Assembly (NCBI RefSeq): GCF_023101165.1
Contig: NZ_CP078076.1
Span: 2,108,001-2,172,000, forward strand
DNA from: Microbacterium sufflavum
GTDB taxonomy: Bacteria > Actinomycetota > Actinomycetes > Actinomycetales > Microbacteriaceae
Direction of reading: 5' to 3'
Length of the DNA: 64,000 nt
A model generated the notes under the pieces. It saw only the letters and a list, made by a program, of their open reading frames with translations, was not told the DNA's origin and made no database searches. Shown here one piece after another: positions 32,361 through 41,486 of this stretch. A program made the translations under genes and the position numbers. How positions within the stretch are numbered: position 1 is the first letter of the stretch; every line of letters starts with the position of its first letter.

Positions 32361-33890
32361 ATGAAACGAATGCCCCTCGCGCTCGCCGCAGCCGTGGCCG
32401 CGACCCTCGCGCTCACCAGCTGCAGCGGCGGCGGAACGCCATCGCCCTCCGAGGGCGGCGGCGCCGAAGGCCCCGACGCGCTCAACATCGGCAACTTCCT
32501 CGACATCACGTCGTGGGATCCGTCCCTGGCCGACATCGGGTTCGACGGCCCGTACCTCTCCGCGGTCTACGACGCCCTGATCGCCCTCGACGCCGACGGC
32601 GACCCGATCCCGTCGCTCGCCACCGAGTGGACCGTGGCCGACGACGACCTGAGCATCGACCTCGACCTCCGCACCGACGCCGTGTTCAGCGACGGCACCC
32701 CGGTCGACGTCGACGCCGTGCTCGCGAGCCTCGAGTACCTCAAGGCCGGCGCCCGCTCGGGTGAGGCCTACGTCAACGTCGACAGCTTCGAGAAGGTCGA
32801 CGACGACACCGTCCGCATCAACCTCACGCAGCGCGACGACACGATCCTCTACTTCATGGGCCTCGGGCGCAGCTACATCGCGTCGCCCGCGTCGATCGAG
32901 GCCGGAACGCTCGGCAGCGAGCCGGTCGGCTCCGGTCCCTACGTGCTCGACAGCGCCACCAGCGTCCCCGGCGCGGAGTACCACTTCACCAAGACCGAGG
33001 ACCACTGGGACGCGAAGACCTACCCCTTCGCCGAGCTCGCGATCTACCCGATCACCGACGCGACCGCCCGGCACAACGCCATGCTCAGCGGCCAGATCAA
33101 CGTGCAGTACGGCGACGTCGCCAACCTGGAGCAGGCCGAGCAGCAGGGCTGGAACACCGCGCAGCGCGTGTCCGGCTGGGCGGGCCTGGTCATCACCGAC
33201 CACACGGGGGCCAAGAGCGAGCCCCTCGGCAAGCTCGAGGTGCGCCAGGCGCTGAACTACGCGTTCGACGGTGCCGCGATCCTCGCCGCGGTCGGCAGCG
33301 GCGCCGGTGTCGCCACCAACCAGGTCTTCCCCGACGGAGGACCGATCAACGACCCGTCCCTCAACGACGCCTACGCGGTCGACATGGACAAGGCGAAGGA
33401 GCTGCTCGCTGACGCCGGGTACCCAGACGGCTTCGCGATCTCGATGCCCATGTCGCCCATCTTCGAGATGTGGAAGCCCTCGGCGGAGCAGGCGCTCACC
33501 GAGCTCGGCATCACCGTCACGTGGGACAACATGCAGATGCCGGACTACCAGCTCAACGCGCCGAACTACCCGATGTTCATCTCGTTCCTCGCGATGGACG
33601 GCAACGACGTCGCCACGGTGGCCCGCCAGGTCACGAGCGTCCAGTGGTTCAACCCGGAGCCCGACTACGCCGAGAACGACGTCATCGCGCCGCTCGTCGA
33701 GAAGGTGCAGACCGAACGAGGCGACGCCCAGACCGCGGCCGTCAAGGAGCTCAACGAGGCCCTGGTCGACCAGGCGTGGTGGTCGGTCTGGTACCAGGCG
33801 AACAACATCTACTACACGGCGCCCGGCATCCAGCTGCAGCCCGTCGTGGGCATGATGTTCCCGACCCTGCGCTACATCACCCAGGGCTGA
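32361..33890 (+). CDS. Dipeptide/oligopeptide-type substrate-binding lipoprotein
   Basis: A 509-residue SBP_bac_5 family protein. The signal peptide ends in LALTSC (lipid-modified Cys21) with a Gly/Ser-rich linker, then NIGNFLDITSWDPSLADIGFDGPYLSAVYDAL, the usual N-terminus of Dpp/Opp/Nik-type binding proteins. It captures a peptide, glycoside or other solute outside the cell for the transporter encoded downstream. AGAAGGAACC precedes the ATG at 32361. A 12-bp hairpin follows its stop. The ligand cannot be read; the catabolic neighbours suggest something other than a simple dipeptide. Confidence 0.93.
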   Translation: MKRMPLALAAAVAATLALTSCSGGGTPSPSEGGGAEGPDALNIGNFLDITSWDPSLADIGFDGPYLSAVYDALIALDADGDPIPSLATEWTVADDDLSIDLDLRTDAVFSDGTPVDVDAVLASLEYLKAGARSGEAYVNVDSFEKVDDDTVRINLTQRDDTILYFMGLGRSYIASPASIEAGTLGSEPVGSGPYVLDSATSVPGAEYHFTKTEDHWDAKTYPFAELAIYPITDATARHNAMLSGQINVQYGDVANLEQAEQQGWNTAQRVSGWAGLVITDHTGAKSEPLGKLEVRQALNYAFDGAAILAAVGSGAGVATNQVFPDGGPINDPSLNDAYAVDMDKAKELLADAGYPDGFAISMPMSPIFEMWKPSAEQALTELGITVTWDNMQMPDYQLNAPNYPMFISFLAMDGNDVATVARQVTSVQWFNPEPDYAENDVIAPLVEKVQTERGDAQTAAVKELNEALVDQAWWSVWYQANNIYYTAPGIQLQPVVGMMFPTLRYITQG

Positions 33891-33895
33891 TGCCC

Positions 33896-33929
33896 GCCGG
33901 GGCGGCCACCCGACACCGGCCGCCCCGGC
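33896..33929 (+). promoter_or_regulatory. 12-bp intercistronic hairpin after the binding-protein gene
   Basis: GCCGGGGCGGCC (33896-33907) pairs perfectly with 33918-33929 around a 10-nt loop, between the binding-protein stop (33890) and the permease start (33970). As at livK-livH, it probably stabilises the upstream mRNA or attenuates the transporter genes. Confidence 0.75.
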
Positions 33930-33969
33930 ACCCTTCCCCCTCCGACCCTCCTCACCCCGAGAGGCCCTC

Positions 33970-34911
33970 ATGCTCCTGTTCACGGCGAAGCGGGTGCTGT
34001 CCGGCATCCTGCTGCTCGTCGCGGTCTCGATCGGCACCTTCTTCCTGGCGCACCTCGCGATCAGCGATCCGACCGCCTCGCTGCTGGGCACCACCGCGAG
34101 CCCCGCGCAGCAGCAGGCCCTGGCCGAGAAGATCGGCCTCGACCGCCCCTTGATCGTGCAGTTCTGGGACTGGTTCTCGCACGCCGTGCTCCTCGACTTC
34201 GGCGAGTCGTGGCGCAACTTCCAGCCCGTCGGCGCCCAGCTCGCGATCAAGGTCCCCGTGACGCTCTCGGTGGTCACGTTCGCGACGCTCATCACGGCCG
34301 TGATCGGCATCGCGTTCGGCATGATCACCGGGCTGCGCCCCGGCACCTGGTTCGACCGGATCATCAAGGGCATCTCGGTCGTGCTGTTCGCGCTCCCCGG
34401 ATTCTGGGTGAGCCTGGTGCTGGTCATGTGGCTCGCCGTGCAGCTGAAGTGGTTCCCCGCGGTCGGCTACGTGCCGCCGACGCAGTCCGTCGAGGGATGG
34501 CTGCGCTCGATCACCCTGCCGGCGATCTCCCTCGCGCTCGGCGGCATCGTCGCCGTGTCGGAGCAGCTGCGCAACGCCGTGATCGCGCAGAGCAGGCAGG
34601 ACTGGGTGCGCACGCTCCGCAGCCGCGGGCTCTCCGCCGCGCGGGTCAACCTGCACATCCTCCGCAACGCCTCGCCCGCCGCGCTCACCGTGATCGCCCT
34701 CATGTTCGTGGGACTGCTGTCCGGCGCGATCGTGGTGGAGCAGATCTTCAGCCTCCCCGGCCTCGGCCAGCTCACGAACCAGTCCTCGCAGAACGGCGAC
34801 ATCCCGATGCTCCTGGGCATCACGGTCATCTCCATCGTGTTCGTCGTCGTGATCAACCTCCTGCTCGACCTCGTGCTGGGCTGGATCAACCCGAAGGTGC
34901 GCGTCGCATGA
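33970..34911 (+). CDS. DppB-type ABC transporter permease
   Basis: A 313-residue inner-membrane permease with six predicted helices. The N-terminus FTAKRVLSGILLLVAVSIGTFFLAH and the C-terminal EQIFSLPGLGQL are typical of DppB/OppB, and the EAA-like coupling region is WVRTLRSRGLSAARVNLHILRNA. It pairs with the permease half of the fused protein encoded next, which it overlaps by 4 nt (ATGA). It belongs to the importer of the 32361 binding protein. Confidence 0.93.
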   Translation: MLLFTAKRVLSGILLLVAVSIGTFFLAHLAISDPTASLLGTTASPAQQQALAEKIGLDRPLIVQFWDWFSHAVLLDFGESWRNFQPVGAQLAIKVPVTLSVVTFATLITAVIGIAFGMITGLRPGTWFDRIIKGISVVLFALPGFWVSLVLVMWLAVQLKWFPAVGYVPPTQSVEGWLRSITLPAISLALGGIVAVSEQLRNAVIAQSRQDWVRTLRSRGLSAARVNLHILRNASPAALTVIALMFVGLLSGAIVVEQIFSLPGLGQLTNQSSQNGDIPMLLGITVISIVFVVVINLLLDLVLGWINPKVRVA

Positions 34912-36695
34912 CCACGACCGACATCCGCGTCGCGTTCGACCGCGCCGCCCAGAAGCGGCGGTCGAGCCTGTTCCGGCGCTTCCTCCGCCACCCCGGCGGC
35001 TACCTCCCGCTCGCGATCTTCCTGCTCATCGTGCTGGTCGGCGTCTTCGCGCCGCTGCTGGCGCCCATGGACCCGAACCTCGTCGACCTCGCCGCCGCCA
35101 AGGCGCCGCCCTCGCCCGAGCACCTCCTCGGCGGAGACTCCACCGGCCGCGACATCCTCAGCCGCCTCATCTACGGCACCCGGACGACCCTCTGGGGCGC
35201 GCTCATCACGATCGTCACGGCCCTCGTGATCGGTGTGCCCACCGGCGTCGCTGCGGGCTACTTCGGCGGCGTGTTCGACCGGGTCGCCACCTGGATCAGC
35301 GACGCGCTGCAGTCGATCCCCGGCATGATCATCCTGCTCGTGGTCGCCGCCGGCAGCCGCAACAACTTCGAGCTGCTGATGGCCACGGTCGGCGTGTTCA
35401 TGGTGCCCGGGTACTTCCGCATCGCCCGGTCGCAGACGCTCGCGGTGCGCGGCGAGCCGTACATCGATGCCGCCCGCGTCTCCGGGCTCTCCGACGGGCG
35501 CATCATCTTCCGCCACGTGATCACCGCCGTGTACCCGCCCGTGATCATCCAGACCGCGCTCACCGCCGGCATCGCGACGGGCATGCAGGCGGGACTGCAG
35601 TTCCTCGGCATCGGCGACTCGAACGTCCCCAGCTGGGGCGCCATGATGCTCGAGGGCTTCCGCCTGATGCTCACGTACCCGCTGATGCTGCTGTGGCCCT
35701 CCGCCGCCCTCGGCCTCACGATCGCGGTGCTCGCGATCATGGGCTCGACCCTCGCCGAGCTCGTGCAGGTGCGCACGCCCCGGGCCCGCCGCCGGAAGGA
35801 CGCCGCGGTGGTCGCCGCCGCCGACGCCCCCGCCCCGACCGGGGCCGCGCAGCACGAGGCCGCCTCGTCGGCGCTGCGCGTCGAGAACCTGCGCGTCGTG
35901 CACGCCACGCCGAACGGCGAGACCGAGGTCGTCCACGGGGTCACCCTCGACGTGGCCCCCGGCGAGGTCGTCGGCATCGTGGGCGAGTCCGGATCGGGCA
36001 AGTCGCAGACGGTGTTCTCGGTGCTCGACCTGCTGCCCTCCACCGGCCGCGCGACCGCCGACGCGATCTGGGTGGGCGGCACCGACGTGACCGCGGCGAC
36101 GCCCGCCCAGCGGCACGCACTGCTCGGGCGCACGATCGGCTACGTGCCGCAGGAGCCCATGAGCAACCTCGACCCCTCGTACACGATCGGGCACCAGCTG
36201 GTCGAGCCGCTGCGCCGCGTGCACGGACTCAGCCGCGCGGCCGCGACCGAGCGGGCGCGCGCCGTGCTCGTGCGGGTCGGTCTCACCGACCCCGACCGGG
36301 TCATGCGCAGCTACCCGCATCAGGTGTCCGGCGGCATGGCGCAGCGCGTGCTCATCGCGGGCGCGATCGCCGGGCGGCCCTCACTGCTCGTGGCCGATGA
36401 GCCCACCACGGCGCTCGACGTGACCGTGCAGGCCGAGGTGCTCGAGCTGCTGCGCGAGCTGCAGGCCGAGTACGGCATGGCGCTGCTGATCGTCACGCAC
36501 AACTTCGGCGTCGTCGCCGACATCTGCGACCGCGTGATCGTGATGCGCGGCGGCGACATCGTGGAGTCCGGACCGGTCGACGACCTGTTCGCCGCGCCCG
36601 CGGAGCCCTACACGCGCGAGCTGATCGCCGCCTCGCTCGACGACGCCGCCGGCCGCGCCGAGCTCGACCGCCACCGTACGGAGGTGCCCGCATGA
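34908..36695 (+). CDS. Fused DppC permease-DppD ATPase
   Basis: A 595-residue fusion in a single uninterrupted frame. Residues 1 to about 290 are a DppC-type permease (GGDSTGRDILSRLIYGTRTTL, EAA-like DAARVSGLSDGRIIFRHV). A charged and Ala-rich linker (about 291-320) joins a DppD-type ATPase with Walker A GESGSGKS at 359-366, Q-loop GYVPQEPMSNLDP, signature QVSGGMAQRV and Walker B LLVADEPTTALDV. All ATPase motifs are intact. Normally these are two genes. It overlaps the DppB gene and the DppF gene by 4 nt each, so stoichiometry of permease and ATPase is fixed 1:1 for this half. Confidence 0.94.
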   Translation: MTTTDIRVAFDRAAQKRRSSLFRRFLRHPGGYLPLAIFLLIVLVGVFAPLLAPMDPNLVDLAAAKAPPSPEHLLGGDSTGRDILSRLIYGTRTTLWGALITIVTALVIGVPTGVAAGYFGGVFDRVATWISDALQSIPGMIILLVVAAGSRNNFELLMATVGVFMVPGYFRIARSQTLAVRGEPYIDAARVSGLSDGRIIFRHVITAVYPPVIIQTALTAGIATGMQAGLQFLGIGDSNVPSWGAMMLEGFRLMLTYPLMLLWPSAALGLTIAVLAIMGSTLAELVQVRTPRARRRKDAAVVAAADAPAPTGAAQHEAASSALRVENLRVVHATPNGETEVVHGVTLDVAPGEVVGIVGESGSGKSQTVFSVLDLLPSTGRATADAIWVGGTDVTAATPAQRHALLGRTIGYVPQEPMSNLDPSYTIGHQLVEPLRRVHGLSRAAATERARAVLVRVGLTDPDRVMRSYPHQVSGGMAQRVLIAGAIAGRPSLLVADEPTTALDVTVQAEVLELLRELQAEYGMALLIVTHNFGVVADICDRVIVMRGGDIVESGPVDDLFAAPAEPYTRELIAASLDDAAGRAELDRHRTEVPA

Positions 36696-37549
36696 CCGCC
36701 GCGACCGACACCGCGACCCGCCCGCTGCTCGAGGTGACCGACCTGGTGGTGGAGTACGGGCGCGGGCGCACCGCGTTCCGCGCGCTGCACGGGGTCTCGC
36801 TCGACATCGCGCCGGGGGAGTGCCTCGGGCTCGTGGGCGAGTCCGGGTCGGGCAAGTCCACGCTCGGCAAGGCCATCCTCGGCCTGGCCCCGGTGACCGA
36901 GGGGAGCATCCGCTTCGACGGCCGCGATATCAGCCGCCTGGGCGGTCGTGCCCGCCGCGCGCTCGCCGACGACGTGCAGGTCGTGTTCCAGGACCCGTAC
37001 GGTTCGCTCAACCCCGCCCTCACGATCGGCGACATCCTCACCGAGCCGCTGCTCACGACCGGCCTCGGCGCGAAGGCCGCCGAGGCGAAGGTGCGCGAGA
37101 TGCTCGACCGGGTGCGGCTGCCCTCGGCCAGCATGGACCGCTACCCGAGCGAGTTCTCCGGCGGTCAGCGGCAGCGCGTCGCGATCGCCCGCGCCCTGGT
37201 GCGCGGACCGCGGCTGATCGTGTGCGACGAGCCCGTGAGCGCGCTCGACCTCACCACGCAGGCCACCATCCTCGACCTGTTCATCGAGCTGCAGCGCGAC
37301 ACCGGCGTGGCGTACCTGTTCGTGTCGCACGACCTCGGCGTCGTGCGGCGCGTGTGCCACCGGGTGGCCGTGATGTATCGCGGCGAGCTGGTGGAGGTGG
37401 GCGAGGGCGAGCAGGTCACCCGCGCCCCGCGGCACCCCTACTCCGAGCGGCTGCGCCTCGCCTCGCCCGTGGCCGACCCGGTCGCGCAGCGGGAGCGCCG
37501 GGCGCAGTGGCTCGCTCTGCGGGAGGTGCCCGATGCGGCGGTACGGTAG
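36692..37549 (+). CDS. DppF-type ABC transporter ATPase
   Basis: A 285-residue ATPase: Walker A GESGSGKS around residues 50-57, Q-loop VVFQDPYGSLNP, signature EFSGGQRQRVAIARAL, Walker B LIVCDEPVSALDL and H-loop VSHDLGVV. It is the second ATPase of the Dpp/Opp-type importer. The C-terminus contains the conserved HPYSERLRLASP but lacks the Cys-rich tail common in DppD/F proteins. It overlaps the fused gene by 4 nt, and a TetR gene follows 48 nt downstream. Confidence 0.94.
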   Translation: MTAATDTATRPLLEVTDLVVEYGRGRTAFRALHGVSLDIAPGECLGLVGESGSGKSTLGKAILGLAPVTEGSIRFDGRDISRLGGRARRALADDVQVVFQDPYGSLNPALTIGDILTEPLLTTGLGAKAAEAKVREMLDRVRLPSASMDRYPSEFSGGQRQRVAIARALVRGPRLIVCDEPVSALDLTTQATILDLFIELQRDTGVAYLFVSHDLGVVRRVCHRVAVMYRGELVEVGEGEQVTRAPRHPYSERLRLASPVADPVAQRERRAQWLALREVPDAAVR

Positions 37550-37596
37550 CTCCAGGCCGGAACTCGCACTCACCCGGACCCGGCCGGAAGGACGCC

Positions 37597-38184
37597 ATGC
37601 CGAAGATCATCGACCACGACCAGCGGCGACGGGACATCGTCGAGGTGGCCAAGAGCATCATCCTGAAGGGCGGCTTCGAGGCTGCGACGATGCGCAGCAT
37701 CGCCGCGGAGGCGGGGTTCGCGAACGGGGCTCTGAAGCACTACTTCCCCGGCAAGGAGAGCATCGTCGCGGCGACGTTCGAGACGATCCTGCAGCAGATG
37801 TCGGAGGGCGTGCAGGCGGCGGGCGAGGAGCCGGTCGCGGCCGACGATGCGCTGCGGGGCTTCTTGCAGGCGACCATCCCGCGCGACCGGGAGCAGATCG
37901 CCGCGGGGCGGGTGCTGCTGGCGCTGTGGGAGTACGCGATGGCGAACGAGGCGCTCGCGGAGCTGTATCGCGGGCACCTGGCGTCGTGGCGGCGCTCGCT
38001 GATCGAGCGGATGGAGGCGGCCCGCGACGAGGGGTCGATCCGCGAGCAGGACTACGGCTCGCTCGCGGACGAGTTCATCTCGGCGGCGGTGGGCGCGACC
38101 GTCATCAACCTCATGTATCCGGACGGCGACCGCATCGCCGACTACGAGAGCTACATCGACCGGTTCCTGGCGCGGCTGCGCTGA
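37597..38184 (+). CDS. TetR-family transcriptional regulator
   Basis: A 195-residue regulator with N-terminal HTH (VEVAKSIILKGGFEAATMRSIAAEAG, GALKHYFPGKESI) and a BetI-like C-terminal domain (LLALWEYAMANEALAELYRGHLASWRR). GGAAGGA precedes the ATG. Position within the importer operon makes it the best candidate for binding the TTCYA-N6-TAGAM dyads found at 31108, 32249, 38933 and 41487, but no experimental link exists and no dyad lies directly before this gene. Its N-terminus is similar to the TetR at 23657. Confidence 0.92.
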   Translation: MPKIIDHDQRRRDIVEVAKSIILKGGFEAATMRSIAAEAGFANGALKHYFPGKESIVAATFETILQQMSEGVQAAGEEPVAADDALRGFLQATIPRDREQIAAGRVLLALWEYAMANEALAELYRGHLASWRRSLIERMEAARDEGSIREQDYGSLADEFISAAVGATVINLMYPDGDRIADYESYIDRFLARLR

Positions 38185-38218
38185 TCGCGGGGCGCCGGTC
38201 CGCACAGGGAGGCGCCGC

Positions 38219-38893
38219 ATGACCGCACAGACAGCTCGACCCGTGGTGTTCCTGCACGGCCTCGCCTCGCGCGGCTCCCAGGACTGGCCGGAGACGGAGT
38301 GGACGGGGGTGCTCGGCGACCGCCCGCGCGTCGTGATCGACCTCCCGGCGCACGGTGAGGCGGAGGCGCTCGGCGTGGTCCCGACCTCGGCCGTGCTCGA
38401 CGCGCTCGCCGAGACGATCGGACCGGACGAGATCGATCTGGTCGGCTACTCGCTGGGCGCCCGGCTCGCCTGGGACCTCGCTCGTCACCCGCGCGTGGCG
38501 GTGCGCCGCCTGGTCCTCGGCGGGCTCAGCGCGGGGGAGCCCTTCGCGCTGGTCGACCTTCCGGCTGCCCGTGCCGCCGTCGGGGGAGGGGCGGCGCCCG
38601 CGGATCCGCTGACCGCGATGATCGTGCACATGGCGACCCTCCCCGGCAACCGCGCCGGCGAGCTGCTCGACCTGATCGAGGGGCTCGCCACTGAGCCGTT
38701 CGCGCCCGAGGGCGGCGTGCCCGCGCAGCCGGTGCTGCTGCTGGGCGGCGCCGACGACGCGATGGCGGCGGGCATCGACGGCCTCGCCGCACTGCTGCCC
38801 GACGCCCGTGTGCAGCGGGTGCCGGGGGACCACCTCACGGCGCCGCACACGCCGGAGTTCCGCGCGGCGGTCCGCGACTTCCTCGCGGACTGA
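38219..38893 (+). CDS. Alpha/beta hydrolase
   Basis: A 224-residue alpha/beta-fold hydrolase with oxyanion HG (VVFLHGLAS), nucleophile Ser78 in VGYSLGAR, probable Asp in LLGGADDA and His in VPGDHLTAP. It resembles small esterases or MhpC/BioH-like hydrolases; no substrate can be named. It starts 34 nt after the TetR stop with AGGGAGG upstream and is likely the last gene of the importer operon. The separate promoter at 38933 drives the next gene. Confidence 0.9.
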   Translation: MTAQTARPVVFLHGLASRGSQDWPETEWTGVLGDRPRVVIDLPAHGEAEALGVVPTSAVLDALAETIGPDEIDLVGYSLGARLAWDLARHPRVAVRRLVLGGLSAGEPFALVDLPAARAAVGGGAAPADPLTAMIVHMATLPGNRAGELLDLIEGLATEPFAPEGGVPAQPVLLLGGADDAMAAGIDGLAALLPDARVQRVPGDHLTAPHTPEFRAAVRDFLAD

Positions 38894-38932
38894 GCCGGGG
38901 CCCGTCGGACGGCCCGCACCCTGACCTTTATT

Positions 38933-38950
38933 TCCCACGTTCGTAGACAA
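38933..38950 (+). promoter_or_regulatory. Dyad motif copy 3 and -10 box upstream of the methyltransferase-like gene
   Basis: TCCCACGTTCGTAGAC (38933-38948) is a weaker match to the 16-bp motif (11 of 16 to the copy at 32249). TAGACA (38944-38949) is a plausible -10, and the ATG follows 15 nt later with a GAAAGG site between. Confidence 0.45.
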
Positions 38951-38964
38951 TCGAAAGGCACCCC

Positions 38965-39954
38965 ATGACCGACACCTCCACGCCGGACGCCGCGCGGATC
39001 CTCGACATCGCCACCGGCTACATGGCCGCCAAGCAGCTGTTCCAGGCCAGCCGGATCGGCCTGTTCGCCGCCGTCGCCGACGGCGCAGACACGGTCAGCG
39101 CGATCGCCGAGCGCTGCGGGGTGAGCGAGCGCATCGCGCGCCTGCTCGCCGACGCGATGGCGGCCAAGGGGCTGCTCGTGCGCACCGACGGACGCTACGC
39201 CCTCGCCGACGACGCCGCGGCCTACCTCACGGGCGACGCCGCCGCGATCGACCTCGCGCCGTTCCTCACCTTCCTCGACGAGATCAGCTACCCGCACTGG
39301 CTGCAGTTCGCGCACACCGTCGACACCACCCAGCCGGGTGACCTGCAGATGGACGACGCCCGCTGGGGCACGTTCATGGCGGGCGTCATGACGTACAACC
39401 GCCTGCACGCGCAGGAGTTCGGACGCCTCGTCGACCTCTCCGGTGCCACGAACGCCCTCGACTTCGGCGGGCTCTCGGCCGAGTTCGCGCTGTCGGTCAT
39501 GGCGCGCAACCCGCAGCTGCACACGACCTTCGTGTATGCGCCAGGGTTCGAGGACGGCCTGGCCGAGGCCGTGCAGTCTGCGGGCGTGGCCGACCGCACG
39601 ACCGTGGAGGTGGGGGAGACCGCGACCGCGACGCCCGAGGGCTCGTACGACACCGTGTTCGCCAACCACGTGATCCACCGCTTCTCGGCGGAGGAGAACG
39701 CGCAGATCCTCCGCAACCTGCGGGCGGCCGCGGCCGATGGTGCGACCCTGACCGTGCTCGACTTCTTCCTCGACGACGACGCCGAGCAGCGCGCGCTCGA
39801 CGCCCTCCACGCGGGGGAGTACCTGGTGATCGACGGCACCGTGGTGTACCCGGAGTCCGAGGTGCGCGGCTGGCTGAGCGACGCCGGCTGGTCGGTGCGC
39901 GACACGATCGCCCTGCCGGGGAGCCCGCGGGTGCTGGTGGCCACCGCGGTGTGA
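38965..39954 (+). CDS. Methyltransferase-fold protein with an N-terminal winged helix
   Basis: A 329-residue protein laid out like O-methyltransferases of the ubiquinone/caffeate type: an N-terminal dimerisation winged helix (SAIAERCGVSERIARLLADAMAAKGLL) and a Rossmann-like C-terminal domain (VFANHVIHRFSAEENAQILRNLRAA). The SAM-binding loop is abnormal: residues 166-175 read DFGGLSAEFA where D-x-G-G-G-x-G is expected. It may bind SAM poorly, use another ligand or be non-catalytic. A dyad-containing promoter precedes it and a strong terminator follows, so it is monocistronic. Confidence 0.82.
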   Translation: MTDTSTPDAARILDIATGYMAAKQLFQASRIGLFAAVADGADTVSAIAERCGVSERIARLLADAMAAKGLLVRTDGRYALADDAAAYLTGDAAAIDLAPFLTFLDEISYPHWLQFAHTVDTTQPGDLQMDDARWGTFMAGVMTYNRLHAQEFGRLVDLSGATNALDFGGLSAEFALSVMARNPQLHTTFVYAPGFEDGLAEAVQSAGVADRTTVEVGETATATPEGSYDTVFANHVIHRFSAEENAQILRNLRAAAADGATLTVLDFFLDDDAEQRALDALHAGEYLVIDGTVVYPESEVRGWLSDAGWSVRDTIALPGSPRVLVATAV

Positions 39955-39990
39955 GAACCGTGGTCTGAGACTGGTCCGAGGGGGATCAGA

Positions 39991-40022
39991 GGCGGGCGGC
40001 ATGCGTGAACATGCCGCCCGCC
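39991..40022 (+). terminator. 13-bp rho-independent-type terminator
   Basis: GGCGGGCGGCATG (39991-40003) pairs perfectly with 40010-40022 around a 6-nt loop and is followed by GTTTTCG. It ends the methyltransferase-like gene and also lies 3' of the convergent amidohydrolase (stop at 40141). Confidence 0.85.
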
Positions 40023-40140
40023 GTTTTCGTGTGTCCCCGTGGCGTGCCGTGCGGGGATGCGGGCGCGATACCGCGCCTTCCTGGCGGGTTTCCGGCACGT
40101 TCTCGATCCGCACCGGGGGCCGGGCGGGGCCGCTGCCGCC

Positions 40141-41484
40141 TCAGTCGCGCGCGAAGACCGTCCGGCCGTCGACGACCGTGCGCTCCACCGTGACGGAGGT
40201 GAACGCCCGCCCTGGTTCGAGCGGATCCTCGTCGAGCACCGTGAGGTCGGCGACGCGACCCGGCTCGAGCGTGCCCTTCCACTCGGCGGCGCCGTCCTGC
40301 CGCGCGGCCTCCACGGTCATCGCGCGCAGGAGCCGTCGCCGCAGCTCCGCGTCGTCCACCCCGCCCGCCGCGGTCACGAGCCGCAGTGAGGCGTCGAGGC
40401 TCGGGCGCCAGTCCGGGGTCGCGATCGGGGCGTCGCTCGTCAGCGTGGTGAGGGCGCCCGAGCCGAACATCTCGGCGAGCGGCCAGGCCGCGGCGACCCG
40501 TGCCTCGCCGAGCTGGACGGCGGCCCATGAGTGGGTGTGCGCGGCGATCAGCGGCTGGATCGCGAACCCGGCGCCGATGTCGCGCATGCGGGCGATCTGC
40601 GCGGGCGTCGCGAGGTCGCCGTGCACGACGTAGTGCGGTCCCGGCGCGGCGGGCGCCGGGTCGAGCCGTTCCAGCACCGCGAGGAACTCGGCGATCGAGC
40701 GGTCGCCCGTGGCGTGCACCGCGATCTGCAGGCCGCGCGCGGCGGCGAGCTCGATCATGCGCTGGAACGCCGACAGCGGATCGCCGCCGCCGCGCGTGAG
40801 CAGGTGTCCGGTCGTGCCGTCGGCGTAGGGCTCGTCCGTCCAGGCGGTGGCCATCGGCGGGATGCCGTCGGCGAAGATCTTGACCCCGGGGATCGCGAGC
40901 CAGCGCGCGTCGGTCGAGGGCGGCGGGGTCTGGAGCCCGCGCTCGAAGTCGTCGAGCGTGCTCTCGCCGTCGATCGTGCCGAACAGGCGCAGCAGCGTGA
41001 CGCGGGAGGTCTGCGCGCCCTCGCGGTGCAGCTCCACGTAGGCGTCGAGCATGTCGCTGCCGAAGCATCCCGTCTCGCCGTCGTCCTCGCCGGGGCCGAT
41101 GCCGGGTTCGGTGTAGCTGGTGATCCCGAGCTCGGCGAGCAGCCGCCATGCCCGTCGCAGGGTGGCGCGTCGCTCCCCGGCCGTGGAGACCAGGCGGCCG
41201 GACGGCTGCTGCTCCGGCGGGGTGTCGGAGAAGAAGAGGTGGGGCCAGCGGGCGCCGAGCCAGGCGGCGTGCAGGTGGGCGTCGTTGAGGCCGGGCACGA
41301 CCGTGCGGCCGTCGAGCTCGAGCGTGCTCCGGGCGGGGAGCGCCTCGGCGTCGGCACCGGTGGCGACGATCACCCCGTCGCGCACGGCGAGGGCCGACGT
41401 GGTGGTGTCGCGCGGGTCGAGGGTGTGGATGCGGCCGCCGCGGATGATCAGGTCGGCGCCGTCGCCGGAGAGTGCAGTGCTCAT
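40141..41484 (-). CDS. YtcJ-type amidohydrolase (amidohydrolase family 3)
   Basis: A 447-residue metal-dependent hydrolase. The N-terminal ligand motif is VVPGLNDAHLHAAWLG (HLH 70-72), and IPGVKIFADGIPPMATAW, IAVHATGDRS and LTSDAPIATPDWRP are family landmarks also seen in the protein at 3732-5375. It is about 100 residues shorter than that relative. No signal peptide. The ATG at 41484 lies 3 nt from the dyad at 41487-41502. Minus-strand TACACT 9 nt before the ATG suggests a near-leaderless transcript. Substrate is unknown; context suggests an amide or cyclic amide in the same pathway as the first Dpp importer. Confidence 0.88.
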   Translation of the reverse strand: MSTALSGDGADLIIRGGRIHTLDPRDTTTSALAVRDGVIVATGADAEALPARSTLELDGRTVVPGLNDAHLHAAWLGARWPHLFFSDTPPEQQPSGRLVSTAGERRATLRRAWRLLAELGITSYTEPGIGPGEDDGETGCFGSDMLDAYVELHREGAQTSRVTLLRLFGTIDGESTLDDFERGLQTPPPSTDARWLAIPGVKIFADGIPPMATAWTDEPYADGTTGHLLTRGGGDPLSAFQRMIELAAARGLQIAVHATGDRSIAEFLAVLERLDPAPAAPGPHYVVHGDLATPAQIARMRDIGAGFAIQPLIAAHTHSWAAVQLGEARVAAAWPLAEMFGSGALTTLTSDAPIATPDWRPSLDASLRLVTAAGGVDDAELRRRLLRAMTVEAARQDGAAEWKGTLEPGRVADLTVLDEDPLEPGRAFTSVTVERTVVDGRTVFARD

Positions 41485-41486
41485 TA

